NCBI RefSeq assembly: GCF_024494385.1
Contig: NZ_JAEVLT010000018.1
Location: forward strand, 29,055 to 93,054
Direction of reading: 5' to 3'
Length of the DNA: 64,000 nucleotides
Source: Bacillus sp. EB600
GTDB taxonomy: Bacteria > Bacillota > Bacilli > Bacillales > Cytobacillaceae
The number at the start of each line of letters is the position of its first letter. Position 1 is the first letter of the stretch. Shown piece by piece: positions 19,351-28,775 of the stretch. Below the pieces are notes generated by a model. That model had not been told where the DNA came from, ran no database searches, and saw nothing but the letters and a program-made list of their open reading frames with translations. Position numbers and translations under genes: made by a program.

Positions 19351-19386
19351 TAAAGGTCATCCTGCTATGCACAGGATGACCTTTTT
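19351..19386. terminator. Bidirectional terminator yjzD/clpB
   Basis: A 13-bp perfect stem AAAGGTCATCCTG/CAGGATGACCTTT between converging genes with T runs on both sides. Confidence 0.95.
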
Positions 19387-19407
19387 ACTTTTAGTCAACG
19401 TCCCTTT

Positions 19408-22014
19408 TTAAACGATCGCTTCCGCTTCTATTCTTATTTCTCCATTTTCGATAGTGACGTTTACCTTTGAATGATCGTGAATATGCCCAGCAATAATTTC
19501 ACGAGCAAGCTTTGTTTCAAGATTTCTTTGAATAAATCTCTTTAATGGTCTTGCACCATAGATTGGATCGAATCCATTAACTGCAATAAATTCTTTTGCT
19601 TCCTCTGTCAGCGTAACTTCAATCTGTTGTTCGTTTAATCTTTGCTGCAGTTCTTTAATAAGCTTTACCACAATATCTTTTATTTCCACTACTGATAACG
19701 GCTTGAACAAAATAGTTTCGTCAATCCGATTTAAAAACTCGGGGCGAAAATGGGCCTTTAACCCATTTAAAACATTTTTTCTCGTGTCCTCATCTATCTC
19801 ATTTCCTTGTCGTTCAAGCAATAGATTGGATCCAATATTAGAGGTCATGATGATAACTGTATTTTTGAAGTCCACCGTCCGTCCCTGCGAATCTGTTATC
19901 CGTCCATCATCCAGTACTTGCAATAAGATATTGAAAACCTCAGGATGCGCTTTTTCAATCTCATCAAGCAGAATAACTGAATATGGTCTTCTTCTAATGG
20001 CTTCTGTCAACTGCCCGCCTTCTTCATATCCGACATAGCCTGGAGGCGCCCCAATTAACCGTGAAACAGCATGTTTCTCCATATATTCGGACATATCGAT
20101 ACGAATCATTTGATCTTCACTGTCAAATAATGATTCTGCTAAAGCCTTGGCTAATTCAGTTTTCCCAACACCAGTAGGTCCAAGAAAAAGGAATGAACCA
20201 ATTGGACGATTGGGATCTTTGATGCCTGCTCGTGCCCGTAATACAGCATCTGTTACTAATTGAACCGCTTCATTTTGGCCAATAACACGTTCATGTAGAA
20301 GACTTTCTAATTTCAGTAATTTTTCTCGTTCACCCTCAACAAGCCTTGCAAGCGGGATGCCTGTCCATCTAGCCACAATATTGGAAATTTCTTCTTCGGT
20401 AACTTCTTCTCGGAGCAGCTTTTCTTCATTCTGCATGGCTGTTTTCGATTCCATTTCTTTTAATTCTTTCTCAGCTAATGGAATCTTTCCATGACGCAAT
20501 TCTGCTGCTCGATTTAAATCATAATCATCCTCTGCGTTTTGCAAATCCCTTCGCAGTTTTTCGAGTTCTTCCCTTTTTTCGCGTAATCTTTGAATACCTC
20601 CTTTTTCTTGAATCCATTGTGCTTTCATTAAATCGGCTTGTTCTTTTAGGTTCGCCAATTCTTTCGTTAGTCCTGCTACTCTTTTTTTACTTACTTCATC
20701 CTGTTCCTTTCTTAAAGCAGCTTCTTCTATTTCTAACTGCATGACCCTTCTGGTAACTTCATCAAGCTCAGTTGGCATTGAATCAATTTCGGTTCGGATT
20801 AAGGCGCAAGCCTCATCAACAAGATCAATTGCTTTATCTGGGAGAAAGCGCTCTGTTATATATCGATCAGATAGGGTAGCCGCTGCTACAAGTGCCCTGT
20901 CATGAATTTTGACACCATGATAGACTTCGAATCGCTCCTTTAAACCACGTAAAATCGATATGGTATCCTCAACATTCGGCTCTTGGACAAGGACCTGCTG
21001 GAACCTTCGTTCAAGTGCAGCATCTTTTTCAATATACTTTCGATATTCATCTAATGTTGTGGCACCGATGCAGTGAAGCTCCCCGCGGGCGAGCATTGGT
21101 TTAAGCATATTACCTGCGTCCATCGCTCCTTCCGTTTTTCCTGCACCTACAATTGTATGCAGTTCGTCAATGAACAGCAGGATCCGCCCTTCACTTTTTT
21201 TCACTTCATTAAGAACAGCTTTCAATCTTTCCTCAAATTCACCGCGAAATTTTGCCCCTGCAATCAACGAGCCAATATCCAAGGAAAAAACTGTCTTATC
21301 TTTAAGGCCCTCCGGCACATCCTTTCTGACGATCCGCTGTGCAAGTCCCTCCACGATCGCGGTTTTCCCAACACCAGGCTCACCAATTAGAACCGGGTTA
21401 TTTTTTGTTTTCCGGGATAAGATCCGAATGACATGTCTTATTTCGGTGTCTCTGCCGATAACGGGATCCATTTTCCCCGTTTTAACCTCAGCAACGAGAT
21501 CTCTGCCATATTTTTTTAAAACATCATAAGTAGCTTCTGGATTTTGGGATGTCACTTTTTGATTCCCCCTTATTTCTTTAATTACTTGTAAAATTTGATC
21601 GGCAGTTATTTTGTAGGTGTTTAGTGCTTTGGCTATGGCTGAATCATTTGTATAGACTGCAGCTAATAATACATGCTCAACAGACATATATTCGTCAGAA
21701 AAGTTTTTTGCCAGTTCCTCTGCTTTTACAATGATCCTTTGCAATCGGGCAGTTATATAAAGTTTTCCTTGTTCAGCACCTGTTCCACTTACTTGAGGAA
21801 TTTTTGCTAGTTCCTTTTTTAAAGAATTCTCAATTTTTTGCTGTTCAATGTTTAATTTATGCAGAATGGTGGAAATCAAGCTATCCTCTTGGCTCATAAG
21901 CGATAAGAACAAATGTGGTTCATCAACCTCTTGATGGTTTGACTTTATTGCCAATGATTGTGCATCCATTAATCCGTTTTGTAAACGTTCTGTCATTTGG
22001 TTCAAGTCCATCAT
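19408..22014 (-). CDS. clpB: Disaggregase ClpB (Hsp100)
   Basis: Two-ring AAA+ chaperone working with DnaK to dissolve aggregates. Order: N domain ([11 protein letters not shown]...), first Walker A GEPGVGKT, a long coiled-coil middle domain (about residues 400-520), second Walker [10 protein letters not shown]-terminal domain with GARPLKR. 868 residues, full length. There is no ClpP-binding IGF loop, as expected for ClpB. Start: ATG 22014 is 5 nt behind GGAGAG. A tandem CtsR operator lies 13 nt upstream. B. subtilis 168 lacks this gene, so it separates this organism from that species. Confidence 0.96.
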   Translation of the reverse strand: MMDLNQMTERLQNGLMDAQSLAIKSNHQEVDEPHLFLSLMSQEDSLISTILHKLNIEQQKIENSLKKELAKIPQVSGTGAEQGKLYITARLQRIIVKAEELAKNFSDEYMSVEHVLLAAVYTNDSAIAKALNTYKITADQILQVIKEIRGNQKVTSQNPEATYDVLKKYGRDLVAEVKTGKMDPVIGRDTEIRHVIRILSRKTKNNPVLIGEPGVGKTAIVEGLAQRIVRKDVPEGLKDKTVFSLDIGSLIAGAKFRGEFEERLKAVLNEVKKSEGRILLFIDELHTIVGAGKTEGAMDAGNMLKPMLARGELHCIGATTLDEYRKYIEKDAALERRFQQVLVQEPNVEDTISILRGLKERFEVYHGVKIHDRALVAAATLSDRYITERFLPDKAIDLVDEACALIRTEIDSMPTELDEVTRRVMQLEIEEAALRKEQDEVSKKRVAGLTKELANLKEQADLMKAQWIQEKGGIQRLREKREELEKLRRDLQNAEDDYDLNRAAELRHGKIPLAEKELKEMESKTAMQNEEKLLREEVTEEEISNIVARWTGIPLARLVEGEREKLLKLESLLHERVIGQNEAVQLVTDAVLRARAGIKDPNRPIGSFLFLGPTGVGKTELAKALAESLFDSEDQMIRIDMSEYMEKHAVSRLIGAPPGYVGYEEGGQLTEAIRRRPYSVILLDEIEKAHPEVFNILLQVLDDGRITDSQGRTVDFKNTVIIMTSNIGSNLLLERQGNEIDEDTRKNVLNGLKAHFRPEFLNRIDETILFKPLSVVEIKDIVVKLIKELQQRLNEQQIEVTLTEEAKEFIAVNGFDPIYGARPLKRFIQRNLETKLAREIIAGHIHDHSKVNVTIENGEIRIEAEAIV

Positions 22015-22026
22015 TTTCACTCTCCA

Positions 22027-22058
22027 TTTGACCATTTTTGACCTTTTATTTTATTATA
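22027..22058 (-). promoter_or_regulatory. CtsR operator and -10 box of clpB
   Basis: Minus strand GGTCAAA-AAT-GGTCAAA (22027-22043), a perfect tandem heptad of the CtsR consensus, nine bases downstream of TATAAT (22053-22058). No CIRCE inverted repeat is visible, so control is by CtsR alone as far as can be seen. Confidence 0.92.
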
Positions 22059-22077
22059 GTCTAAGAAAAAATGAAAG

Positions 22078-22106
22078 AAAAGTCATCCGATTTGGATGAC
22101 TTTTCA
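22078..22106 (-). terminator. Terminator upstream of clpB, end of the yjzC unit
   Basis: AAAGTCATCC/GGATGACTTT stem with a 5-nt loop. It insulates clpB from transcription of yjzC through the repeat. Confidence 0.8.
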
Positions 22107-22130
22107 ATTTAATAAATAAGGACATCTCTT

Positions 22131-22293
22131 TTAACTTTGAGAACTGTCTAGCTTCAGCGCCCAGCGGCTAGTGTACTTCGCTCACTTCCCTACGATAAGT
22201 CAACATCGAAACGACTATAGCTCCGTGTTTCCTTTTTCTCAGTCAGTGAGCTCCAGTCCATACGTCGCTTAACGGGCGCTTCCGCATTTCTAT
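22131..22293 (-). repeat. Dispersed structured repeat, short form, reverse orientation (copy D)
   Basis: The minus strand reads AATGCGGAAGCGCCCG...GGAAACACGGAGC...CTTATCGTAGGGAAG...CTAGACAGTTCTCAAAG. It starts a few bases after the yjzC stop in the same orientation as yjzC and lacks the inner hairpin pair. Confidence 0.85.
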
Positions 22294-22298
22294 TTAAT

Positions 22299-22478
22299 TT
22301 AAGGTTTTCTTAAGTAAGTCCATTTGCGATTGTGGTTGGAGTTTTCAGGGAATGCCTCCCCTGCCTTCAGCTTGATCTTCTGCGGGTTATTTATAGTGCT
22401 GCCTGTCTCACCAATTTCAATATATATTCCATTGTTAGGCGCTTTTTTCCCTGCTCCAAATTGCCGGTTTTGTCCCAA
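22299..22478 (-). CDS. yjzC: YjzC-like small protein (59 aa)
   Basis: Reads GQNRQFGAGKKAPNNGIY, then EIGETGS and a terminal HNRKWTYLRKP: the YjzC family, with the same length. Start: TTG 22478 is 7 nt after AAAGGAGG; a longer frame from ATG 22496 would put the ribosome site inside the gene. Basic and glycine-rich; function unknown. Confidence 0.85.
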   Translation of the reverse strand: MGQNRQFGAGKKAPNNGIYIEIGETGSTINNPQKIKLKAGEAFPENSNHNRKWTYLRKP

Positions 22479-22651
22479 TCCAATTCCTCCTTTCATTTGT
22501 CTTTTTTTATTATTTCCTGTTAGGGATTTGATGATAAATGGAAGTTTTTTTAGTTTTTTACCAGCAATGCACTAATTTACAGCTATTTTCCTGTAATGCA
22601 TATAAAAAAGATACAAATTATGACTAAAATATGAAATAATAACTGATATCA

Positions 22652-22681
22652 TTGAAATGCATTTGTAGTAAACACTATAAT
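22652..22681 (+). promoter_or_regulatory. Promoter of the first Fnr-type gene
   Basis: TTGAAA, 18-bp spacer, TATAAT, 87 bases before the start codon. No Fnr box is present in this leader. Confidence 0.6.
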
Positions 22682-22767
22682 GATAGTAGAATCATGATTA
22701 CTCATGTCCGACTTACTTTAAAAATTTTTAAACAATTGATCTCCCCTTTAAAGGTGGTTATATAATT

Positions 22768-23460
22768 ATGCAGTCAATCGAAAAAATTCCAACAGCACTG
22801 CAAGAACTATTCGAAATAGTTCATCATACAAGAAAAGTTGAAAAGGGCACTTTCCTTTTTCAGGAAGGTTCTCTTGCAAATGAATTGTATATTATCCATA
22901 GTGGCATTGTTCAAATAAATAAAATTATTCCTGATGGAAGAGAACTAACAATACGTATGTGTACGAGCGGAGATTTAATCTGTGAACTCGATTTATTTTG
23001 TCCCGCTGAAAAATATTTACTAAGCGGCCGTGTTACTGAAAGCGGAGAAGTTTCTGTCATTATGAAAGACGTCCTTGAAGAAAAGCTCTCGAAAGATCAC
23101 ATCCTTGCAGCAGAATTCATGAGATGGATGGGTTTCCAATTCCGTAAAACGCAAGCAAAATTTCGCGATTTAGTCCTCAATGGAAAAAAAGGAGCACTTT
23201 ATTCAACTTTAATTAGAATTGTTAATAGCTTTGGAGAAAAGACAAATGAAGGGTTCTTAATTAGTGTTCCTTTAACAAATCAAGAATTGGCAAATTTCTG
23301 TGGTACATCCAGAGAAGTAGTCAATCGTCTCCTAAGTGAATTGCGTAAAGAGGGAGTAATCTCCGTCAATAAAGGGATCATTACCATCCATAATCTAGAA
23401 TTCCTTCGTAATGAAATTGATTGTGAAAACTGTCCAATTGAGATCTGTAAAATAAACTAG
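22768..23460 (+). CDS. Fnr-type Crp-family regulator, paralog 1
   Basis: Crp/Fnr activator of 230 residues. It has an N-terminal cyclic-nucleotide-binding-like barrel, a dimer helix (about 110-135) and a helix-turn-helix TNQELANFCGTSREVVNRLL (about 175-195). The C-terminal DCENCPIEICKIN gives C219-x2-C222-x4-C227, the spacing of the cluster cysteines of B. subtilis Fnr. The aspartate of KFRDL (about D134) fits the fourth ligand. It can therefore hold a 4Fe-4S cluster and sense oxygen. A second copy at 28776 flanks the other side of the Mo-cofactor genes. A shared terminator with the YwiC-like gene follows. Confidence 0.9.
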   Translation: MQSIEKIPTALQELFEIVHHTRKVEKGTFLFQEGSLANELYIIHSGIVQINKIIPDGRELTIRMCTSGDLICELDLFCPAEKYLLSGRVTESGEVSVIMKDVLEEKLSKDHILAAEFMRWMGFQFRKTQAKFRDLVLNGKKGALYSTLIRIVNSFGEKTNEGFLISVPLTNQELANFCGTSREVVNRLLSELRKEGVISVNKGIITIHNLEFLRNEIDCENCPIEICKIN

Positions 23461-23491
23461 AAATACTTCAGCGTCAACTGAAACATATAAT

Positions 23492-23528
23492 AAAAGCTCA
23501 AGCATATGAGATGCTCGAGCTTTTTTTG
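23492..23528. terminator. Bidirectional terminator between fnr paralog 1 and the ywiC-like gene
   Basis: AAAGCTC...AGCAT / ATGCT...GAGCTTT imperfect stem with a T run on the plus strand, between converging stops. Confidence 0.8.
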
Positions 23529-23529
23529 T

Positions 23530-24255
23530 TTATCCCGCCACAATTAATTGAATACTGATAATAATAAAGAATAGTGCTGCATTAACAATTTCATATATAC
23601 CCACTTTTTTTGTTGATAAAGGTTTTCCATAAAAGCCTATTGCTCTAAGTAAACTCGGTATATAGGCAATTGCCGCGATCCAATACCCAAGAACAAGCCA
23701 GCAAATTGGTACAAGAATGTGGTAAATCCAAGATATCCATTTGAACTGAACATTCTTCCTTTCCCTGATCATGGTTTTAACATAAAAAGTGCAGCCAATA
23801 AAAAAAAGCACTGATGATGAAAAAACAAAGACGGCCATTGCAGTTACCGACCCGGCACCCAGAAAACTACTTGCAATACTTGCAAACGAAAAAGCGAAGA
23901 TTGCGCTAAAGTCATTCATAAGAGCACGGTCTTTATTTTTAGCTGAATAAAACGCATTTATAATAAAAAAAGGAATCATTAGCAGTCCAAAGTAGATAAT
24001 GCCGTAATTTTTAAAGAGTGGAAAAAGCAACAATAAAACGGCTGGGACCATATATAGGAATGTCCATTTCGTATAGAATGGGATTTTTTTCTTTTTGAAT
24101 AATAGAAGCATCGGATAGGTTGCTAAATATAATAAAAGCCATCCGATAAAAAAAGGAACATGCTGCCAAACAACCCCGCCTTCAATTGCCCCCAGCCAAA
24201 ATGGAATAATTACCATTGCCCAAGCACCATGTTGTTTTGGTAAAAATAATTTCAT
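23530..24255 (-). CDS. YwiC-like membrane protein
   Basis: 241 residues, mostly hydrophobic with about seven or eight membrane spans. The family signature PKQHGAWAM opens the protein. In B. subtilis ywiC sits beside the nitrate-reductase and arfM genes and is anaerobically induced; the molecular role is unknown. Start: ATG 24255 is 8 nt after GGAG. A perfect Fnr box lies at the class II distance upstream, so anaerobic activation is well supported by sequence. Confidence 0.85.
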   Translation of the reverse strand: MKLFLPKQHGAWAMVIIPFWLGAIEGGVVWQHVPFFIGWLLLYLATYPMLLLFKKKKIPFYTKWTFLYMVPAVLLLLFPLFKNYGIIYFGLLMIPFFIINAFYSAKNKDRALMNDFSAIFAFSFASIASSFLGAGSVTAMAVFVFSSSVLFFIGCTFYVKTMIRERKNVQFKWISWIYHILVPICWLVLGYWIAAIAYIPSLLRAIGFYGKPLSTKKVGIYEIVNAALFFIIISIQLIVAG

Positions 24256-24282
24256 GTCGATCACTCCTTTTCAGCTATTTTA

Positions 24283-24325
24283 ACTATAAGACAGCTATAC
24301 TGAAAGGTAAGTGAATCAAATCACA
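24283..24325 (-). promoter_or_regulatory. Fnr-dependent promoter of the ywiC-like gene
   Basis: Minus strand Fnr box TGTGA-TTTGAT-TCACT (24310-24325) and -10 TATAGT (24283-24288). The box centre is 29.5 bp from the first base of the -10, which puts it at about -41.5. There is no good -35, as expected for a class II activator promoter. Confidence 0.88.
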
Positions 24326-24327
24326 GA

Positions 24328-24354
24328 AAAATAAAAAGAAGGCCTCAGCCTTCT
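24328..24354 (-). terminator. Terminator of the Fnr-driven short transcript
   Basis: AGAAGGC-TGAG-GCCTTCT stem followed by TTTTTATTTTT on the minus strand. It ends transcription just before the next Fnr box. Confidence 0.9.
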
Positions 24355-24422
24355 AAATTGTAACGTATTTTTCATAAACTATGGCTCAAGTGAGTGTGGA
24401 AATACTCATGTGAATTTTACAT

Positions 24423-24500
24423 TCACGTAACTGGTAGCTTCTTTACACAGTTGAAATGAGCATTTCCATAACTCCCTTGACCAAATATATCAACAAACAT
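24423..24500 (-). CDS. Putative 25-aa Fnr-controlled peptide
   Basis: ATG 24500 lies 5 nt behind AGGGG, which is also the predicted 5' end of the transcript, and the frame closes with TGA at 24423. The peptide starts MFVDIFGQGSYG and ends NCVKKLPVT, with one cysteine and a basic end and no membrane helix. Composition looks protein-like, but the leader is only about 10 nt and no homologue can be checked here. Alternative: untranslated small RNA. Confidence 0.4.
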   Translation of the reverse strand: MFVDIFGQGSYGNAHFNCVKKLPVT

Positions 24501-24516
24501 TATATCCCCTGAGTTC

Positions 24517-24559
24517 ATTATATACTTAATTGAGAAAAGGGGCAGTGACTATAGTCACA
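24517..24559 (-). promoter_or_regulatory. Fnr-dependent promoter of the short transcript
   Basis: Minus strand Fnr box TGTGA-CTATAG-TCACT (24544-24559), an exact consensus match. A perfect -10 TATAAT lies at 24517-24522 and the centre-to-minus-10 distance is again 29.5 bp. In the plus direction no -10 fits, so the box serves leftward transcription. Confidence 0.88.
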
Positions 24560-24596
24560 ATTTTGTCATTTTTTAAATTAATTTTTCAAACGAAGC

Positions 24597-25124
24597 TCAT
24601 AACTGACTTTTTAAATAACCTATCGCCCACTCAATTGACCTTTTATCATTTATTTGGAAACATGGGATATCTATTTGAGAATCTACTTCTAGTTTCAATC
24701 TTTCATCCCAGGTAATAACGATCTTTATATCCCTAACTTCTTTTAATAATTCAAGATCTTCAGCTTTTCTTACTATCAGTAATTTAGGAAATAGCTCACC
24801 TTTAAATCCTTCTAGTAAGATAACATCTGGTTTAAAAAAGCTCAATAAGTCAATTTCCTCTTTTAAAGTCCAGTTTGGCTTCTCAGCTCGCAATAAAAGG
24901 CGGCCATCACCTTCTACTATTGATGCAAGCGCCCCAGAATCGAGGTGCTTCGAGGAATCCTTGTTTTCAATAACACTTGGTTTTCCACCATGCCCATGGT
25001 GTTTAATGGTAACGATGTTCATACCCTCTGTCTTAAGCTGATTAATCAGTTGCGACACAACTGTCGTTTTCCCGCTATTTTGATAGCCAACCACCTGAAA
25101 AATAACAGGTTTTACCAAGGCCAT
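24597..25124 (-). CDS. mobB: MobB, molybdopterin-guanine dinucleotide accessory GTPase
   Basis: 175-residue P-loop protein with Walker A GYQNSGKTT (about residues 13-21) and the HHGHGGKP segment typical of MobB, then LLLRAEKPNW and ILLEGFK. It supports conversion of Mo-molybdopterin to the guanine dinucleotide form used by nitrate reductase. The start overlaps the moeA stop by 13 bases, so it is translationally coupled. mobA itself is not in the window. Confidence 0.92.
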   Translation of the reverse strand: MALVKPVIFQVVGYQNSGKTTVVSQLINQLKTEGMNIVTIKHHGHGGKPSVIENKDSSKHLDSGALASIVEGDGRLLLRAEKPNWTLKEEIDLLSFFKPDVILLEGFKGELFPKLLIVRKAEDLELLKEVRDIKIVITWDERLKLEVDSQIDIPCFQINDKRSIEWAIGYLKSQL

Positions 25125-26377
25125 TCACAACCCTGCTTATCCTCAAGCATCAGGACTTCTACTTCTGTCCCTATTTCATAACCTCTTGTGCCTCCCGGAA
25201 GGATCATTAATGAATTGGAACCAGCAAGACTCATAATGATATTTGATTTATCTAATCCACTTGGCGAAATTCGCAGCTTCCCATCGACAATAGTTAGAGC
25301 ACTTCTTACAAATCGTGTAAATGGATTTGCTTTTGGAAAATTGGCATCAAGAATTGCCTTTTCTTTCCGAAGATGTGGTTTTTGTGAGAATAGCATCCTC
25401 CTGATAACAGGGCGGGCGAATAATTCAAATCCAACATAACATGCAGAAGGATTCCCCGAGAGTCCAAAAAGCAATTTACCATTATACTCGGCAACGGTCG
25501 TAACACTTCCAGGCCTCATTGCTACTTTATTAAATAAAACATTTGCCCCTAGCTTTTGGTATATTTCAGGAAGGTAATCAAAATCGCCTACCGATACTCC
25601 CCCGGTTGTTACCAATAGATCAACCTTATCCAAGGCATCTTTAACAGCATTGAAACACGTTTCAAATTCATCTGGAAGCTTCCCTAAGTAGTCTACCTTA
25701 CCACCAACGCGCTCAATTTGTGCTGAAATCATATGGGAATTGCTATTGCGAATTTTCCCAGGAACTAATGGCTCGTTTACCTCTAAAAGTTCTGTACCCG
25801 TTGCAAATAAGCCGATAACCGGTTTTCGAGCGACAGGAACATTAGCATATCCAAAAGTAGCGAGCATAGCTTGGATTCCTGGATTAATCACTGTTCCTTT
25901 TTCCACAAGGATCTCTCCTTCCCTGGCATCTTCACCATGAAAGGAAACATTTTCTCCCTGTTTAAAGCTCCGTTTAATCGTCATATAAGATTTTCCATTT
26001 TTTTGAGAGGTTGGTGCAACCTCAAACATGACAACGGCATCTGAACCCGCTGGCATCATTGCACCGGTCATAATTCTAACAGCCTGATTTTCCTTTAGTG
26101 TTTTAGTCGAAACCATTCCAGCTCCTATGTGATCGATAACCTCAAATTCAATCGGATTTGTTAATGATCCTGCCTTGGTATCCACAGACCTCACTGCAAA
26201 GCCATCATATGGAGCCCTATCAAAGTGGGGAACGTCACAAGTTGCAATTAAATCCTCCGCAAGAAAACGACCATAGCTATCATCGATCGAAATCAATTCC
26301 GGTGTCCCACTATATTGGTATTCCATTATTTTTTGGACAGCATCCCCAATTGAAATCGGTGTTCTTCTTTCAAACAT
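25112..26377 (-). CDS. moeA: Molybdopterin molybdenumtransferase MoeA
   Basis: Inserts molybdenum into adenylylated molybdopterin. Recognisable parts are the GxGRVLAEDL-like start (SYGRFLAEDL), DVPHFDRAPYDGFAVR, the MPT-binding TTGGVSVGDFDYLP core and FGLSGNPSACYVGFELF. 421 residues, normal. Start: ATG 26377 is 9 nt from AGGAG; ATG 26383 is only 3 nt away. First gene of moeA-mobB; no Fnr box was found in its leader, in contrast to its neighbours. Confidence 0.95.
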   Translation of the reverse strand: MFERRTPISIGDAVQKIMEYQYSGTPELISIDDSYGRFLAEDLIATCDVPHFDRAPYDGFAVRSVDTKAGSLTNPIEFEVIDHIGAGMVSTKTLKENQAVRIMTGAMMPAGSDAVVMFEVAPTSQKNGKSYMTIKRSFKQGENVSFHGEDAREGEILVEKGTVINPGIQAMLATFGYANVPVARKPVIGLFATGTELLEVNEPLVPGKIRNSNSHMISAQIERVGGKVDYLGKLPDEFETCFNAVKDALDKVDLLVTTGGVSVGDFDYLPEIYQKLGANVLFNKVAMRPGSVTTVAEYNGKLLFGLSGNPSACYVGFELFARPVIRRMLFSQKPHLRKEKAILDANFPKANPFTRFVRSALTIVDGKLRISPSGLDKSNIIMSLAGSNSLMILPGGTRGYEIGTEVEVLMLEDKQGCEWPW

Positions 26378-26541
26378 TCTCATCAGCTCCTAAAACAAAT
26401 AAGTTTACATTATTAAACGGTTAGACATTTCATATTCAGTAATTAATATTATCACTATAATTTCAATTAAAACACAGTAACACATGGAACTATGGGAAGA
26501 ACTCTTCAAGTATTAATTATAAAGAAAAATCACCCAAGAAG

Positions 26542-26584
26542 TGTGATGCCCATCACCCATTTTTCTCTTTCATTCCTATATGCT
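26542..26584 (+). promoter_or_regulatory. Fnr-dependent promoter of scdA
   Basis: TGTGA-TGCCCA-TCACC (26542-26557, one mismatch in the last base), then -10 TATGCT (26579-26584). Box centre is 29.5 bp from the -10, the same geometry as the other three sites. Confidence 0.75.
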
Positions 26585-26621
26585 TATGTCATGCGATGCA
26601 AAATAGAGGAGGATTACACAA

Positions 26622-27320
26622 ATGAATATCCCTTTTTCAAAAAATTCTCTAGTTAAAGATATAGTAAATGAACTGCCTAAGTCTAGCGACATCTTCAAAA
26701 AACATCGGATCGATTTTTGCTGTGGCGGCAATATTCCATTAATACAAGCAGTAACAGAAAATGGAATTGATATGGATCAATTATTATCAGAATTAAACGA
26801 TGTCTGTGAAAAGAGCCAGTCAGGAGAAACAAACCTTGAGGTTTGGACGGACTCAGATTCAAATACAATTATTGATCACGTTATTTCCAACTATCACCGT
26901 CCACTTGAAGAAGAACTTACTATGCTTAGTCCATATGTAACGAAGGTTTCCCGTGTACATGGCGATAACCATCCAGAGCTTCTTAAAGTGAATGAATTAT
27001 TCTACGCGTTCAAAAAGGGAATGCTTGAACATATGGTCAAAGAAGAAGCAGTTGTTTTCCCCCTAATTAAACAGCTAGAGGCAAATACTGTTGAAAACCG
27101 TGAGGAAGCAATTAACATGATCAGTGAATTGGAAAAAGAGCATGATGAATCAGGTTCTCTATTGAAAGAATTGCGTACTGTTACAGCAGATTTTCAATTA
27201 CCCTTTGATGCTTGCGGGACATACACTTTAGTTTATCAGCGACTTGAAATGCTTGAAGAAGAAACCTTCATGCATGTACACCTTGAAAATAATATCCTAT
27301 TTCCTAGGTACCTAAAATAA
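26622..27320 (+). CDS. scdA: Iron-sulfur cluster repair di-iron protein ScdA/YtfE
   Basis: Di-iron protein repairing Fe-S clusters damaged by nitric oxide or oxygen. The N-terminal ScdA domain contains FCCGGNIPL (about residues 32-40). The C-terminal hemerythrin-like bundle carries the iron histidines in NYHRPLEEEL, HGDNHPEL, HMVKEEAVVFP, EKEHDE and HVHLENNILFP. 232 residues. An AGGAGG site precedes ATG 26622. The Fnr-box promoter fits a role against NO formed during nitrate or nitrite respiration. Confidence 0.93.
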   Translation: MNIPFSKNSLVKDIVNELPKSSDIFKKHRIDFCCGGNIPLIQAVTENGIDMDQLLSELNDVCEKSQSGETNLEVWTDSDSNTIIDHVISNYHRPLEEELTMLSPYVTKVSRVHGDNHPELLKVNELFYAFKKGMLEHMVKEEAVVFPLIKQLEANTVENREEAINMISELEKEHDESGSLLKELRTVTADFQLPFDACGTYTLVYQRLEMLEEETFMHVHLENNILFPRYLK

Positions 27321-27367
27321 GCTTAAACAGTTATCCATAGTGGCCAAGTCTATAATTTCCTAGAACA

Positions 27368-27397
27368 TGAAAAAACTCTCCTTCAGAGAGTTTTTTC
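27368..27397. terminator. Bidirectional terminator scdA/moaA
   Basis: AAAAAACTCTC / GAGAGTTTTTT stem with a 5-nt loop between converging genes. Confidence 0.9.
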
Positions 27398-27398
27398 T

Positions 27399-28415
27399 TT
27401 ATCCGCCGATATAGGACATTTCAATTTTCTTTCGGTTTTTACGGGTTTCTGCTGTTCTCTCATCTGAGTATCTGTCCGTTCTTCCCGACCAAATTTCAAT
27501 GATTCTTTCACGAAGCTGCTCATCGGTAGCGCCATTTCTCATAAAGTCACGAATGTCATGACCATTTCCATTGAACAAACAAGTGAATATCTGTCCATTG
27601 GCGGATAATCGGGCCCGGGTACAGCTGCTGCAGAATGATTCAGAAACGGAAGTGATAAAACCTACATCTACTTGTGAATCTTTATAATGATATAGCTTTG
27701 CTACCTCTCCAAAGTAAGTAGGCTCTAGTGTTTCAAGCTCATAATGTTTTATTAGGAGTTCATAAATCTCTTTTTTTGTAACAACATCATCCATTTTCCA
27801 ACCGTTGGTCGAACCTACATCCATATATTCAATAAATCGAAGCTGCAGGCCTTCATTCTTACAGAATTCAGCCATCGGAATAATTTCTGAATCATTCAAC
27901 CCTTTTTTTACAACCATATTTATTTTTATGCCTAACCCTGCCTGTTTTGCCGCATTAACCCCATCTAATACGGGCTTTGTACCAATACCGCGCCCATTAA
28001 TTTTCCCGAATAACTCATCATTTAGGCTGTCTAGACTTATATTAACTCTTTTTAATCCTGCCCTTTTTAGATCCTCCGCAAGCTTGGATAGAAGTACCCC
28101 ATTGGTTGTAAGCCCAATATCATCCAGGCCTTCAATAATTGAAAGCTTTTTTACGAGGGTTGGTAAATCTTTCCTCAACAGGGGTTCTCCGCCCGTCAGC
28201 CTGATTTTTTTTACTCCTAATGCTACAAAAATTTTAGCTAAACGTTCAATTTCTTCATATGTTAATAACGCACTTCTTGGTAAAAAAACAAAATCGGAGC
28301 CAAATTTATCAGCTGGCATGCAGTATTGGCAACGAAAATTACAACGATCGACAACAGAAATTCTTAAATCGTGCAACGGTCTATTCAATCTATCATTAAT
28401 AATGGTATTTCCCAA
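27399..28415 (-). CDS. moaA: GTP 3',8-cyclase MoaA
   Basis: Radical SAM enzyme starting molybdopterin synthesis from GTP. The SAM cluster motif is CNFRCQYC near the N terminus. The second cluster motif is [18 protein letters not shown], and [11 protein letters not shown] follows the first. About 338 residues. Start: TTG 28415 is 9 nt from GGAG; the ATG at 28430 lies upstream of that ribosome site and would bury it. The terminal residues SYIGG show the double-glycine tail found in MoaA proteins. moaC/D/E are elsewhere. Confidence 0.95.
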   Translation of the reverse strand: MGNTIINDRLNRPLHDLRISVVDRCNFRCQYCMPADKFGSDFVFLPRSALLTYEEIERLAKIFVALGVKKIRLTGGEPLLRKDLPTLVKKLSIIEGLDDIGLTTNGVLLSKLAEDLKRAGLKRVNISLDSLNDELFGKINGRGIGTKPVLDGVNAAKQAGLGIKINMVVKKGLNDSEIIPMAEFCKNEGLQLRFIEYMDVGSTNGWKMDDVVTKKEIYELLIKHYELETLEPTYFGEVAKLYHYKDSQVDVGFITSVSESFCSSCTRARLSANGQIFTCLFNGNGHDIRDFMRNGATDEQLRERIIEIWSGRTDRYSDERTAETRKNRKKIEMSYIGG

Positions 28416-28430
28416 TAGTATCAACTCCAT

Positions 28431-28775
28431 TATTTTAAAAGCGGATATAAAACAAGTTTACCAATATGAGAATAAAAATACTGTTATTTTTTTCACTTTC
28501 ATTTCAATCCAAATAAGTTAGTGGGAGTATTAATTGATCTTAGCAGCAACGGAATTCTTTATTTTACTTCCTTACATGCCTGCTTAGATGTTAAAAATGT
28601 CACATTTAAGAGTAGTTAAGCCGCTTTTTACGAATAGTTTTCACTGTATTGTCATTGTTTAGATCAATTATACATATCAACTTGCGCTAAAATAAAGTAA
28701 AAATAGCAGTCGTAACATAAAAAATACTTTTTTAAAGATAACATCGACTTCATTTCAATAATAAGGGTGAGATAA
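28431..28775. other. Intergenic region between moaA and fnr
   Basis: About 345 bases, AT-rich, divergent promoters expected. A single half-site ATGTGACAT (28602-28610 region, minus strand) resembles half of an Fnr box but has no partner. I see no terminator and no convincing small gene. Confidence 0.5.

Larger units (their letters stand above)
24328..24510 (-). ncRNA. Predicted Fnr-activated short transcript (about 180 nt)
   Basis: Bounded by an Fnr-dependent promoter (24517-24559) and a strong terminator (24337-24354). The RNA contains a GTGAAT/ATTCAC hairpin (around 24411-24428) and a GAAATG...CATTTC stem. It carries a 25-codon frame with a ribosome site at its very 5' end. It could act as a small RNA, as a mini-mRNA, or both. 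I recognise no known RNA family. Confidence 0.6.

Noticed and set aside
24530..24715. 61-codon plus-strand frame over the Fnr box and the mobB end
   Set aside because: It overlaps mobB antisense, lacks a ribosome site, and no -10 fits the Fnr box in that direction.
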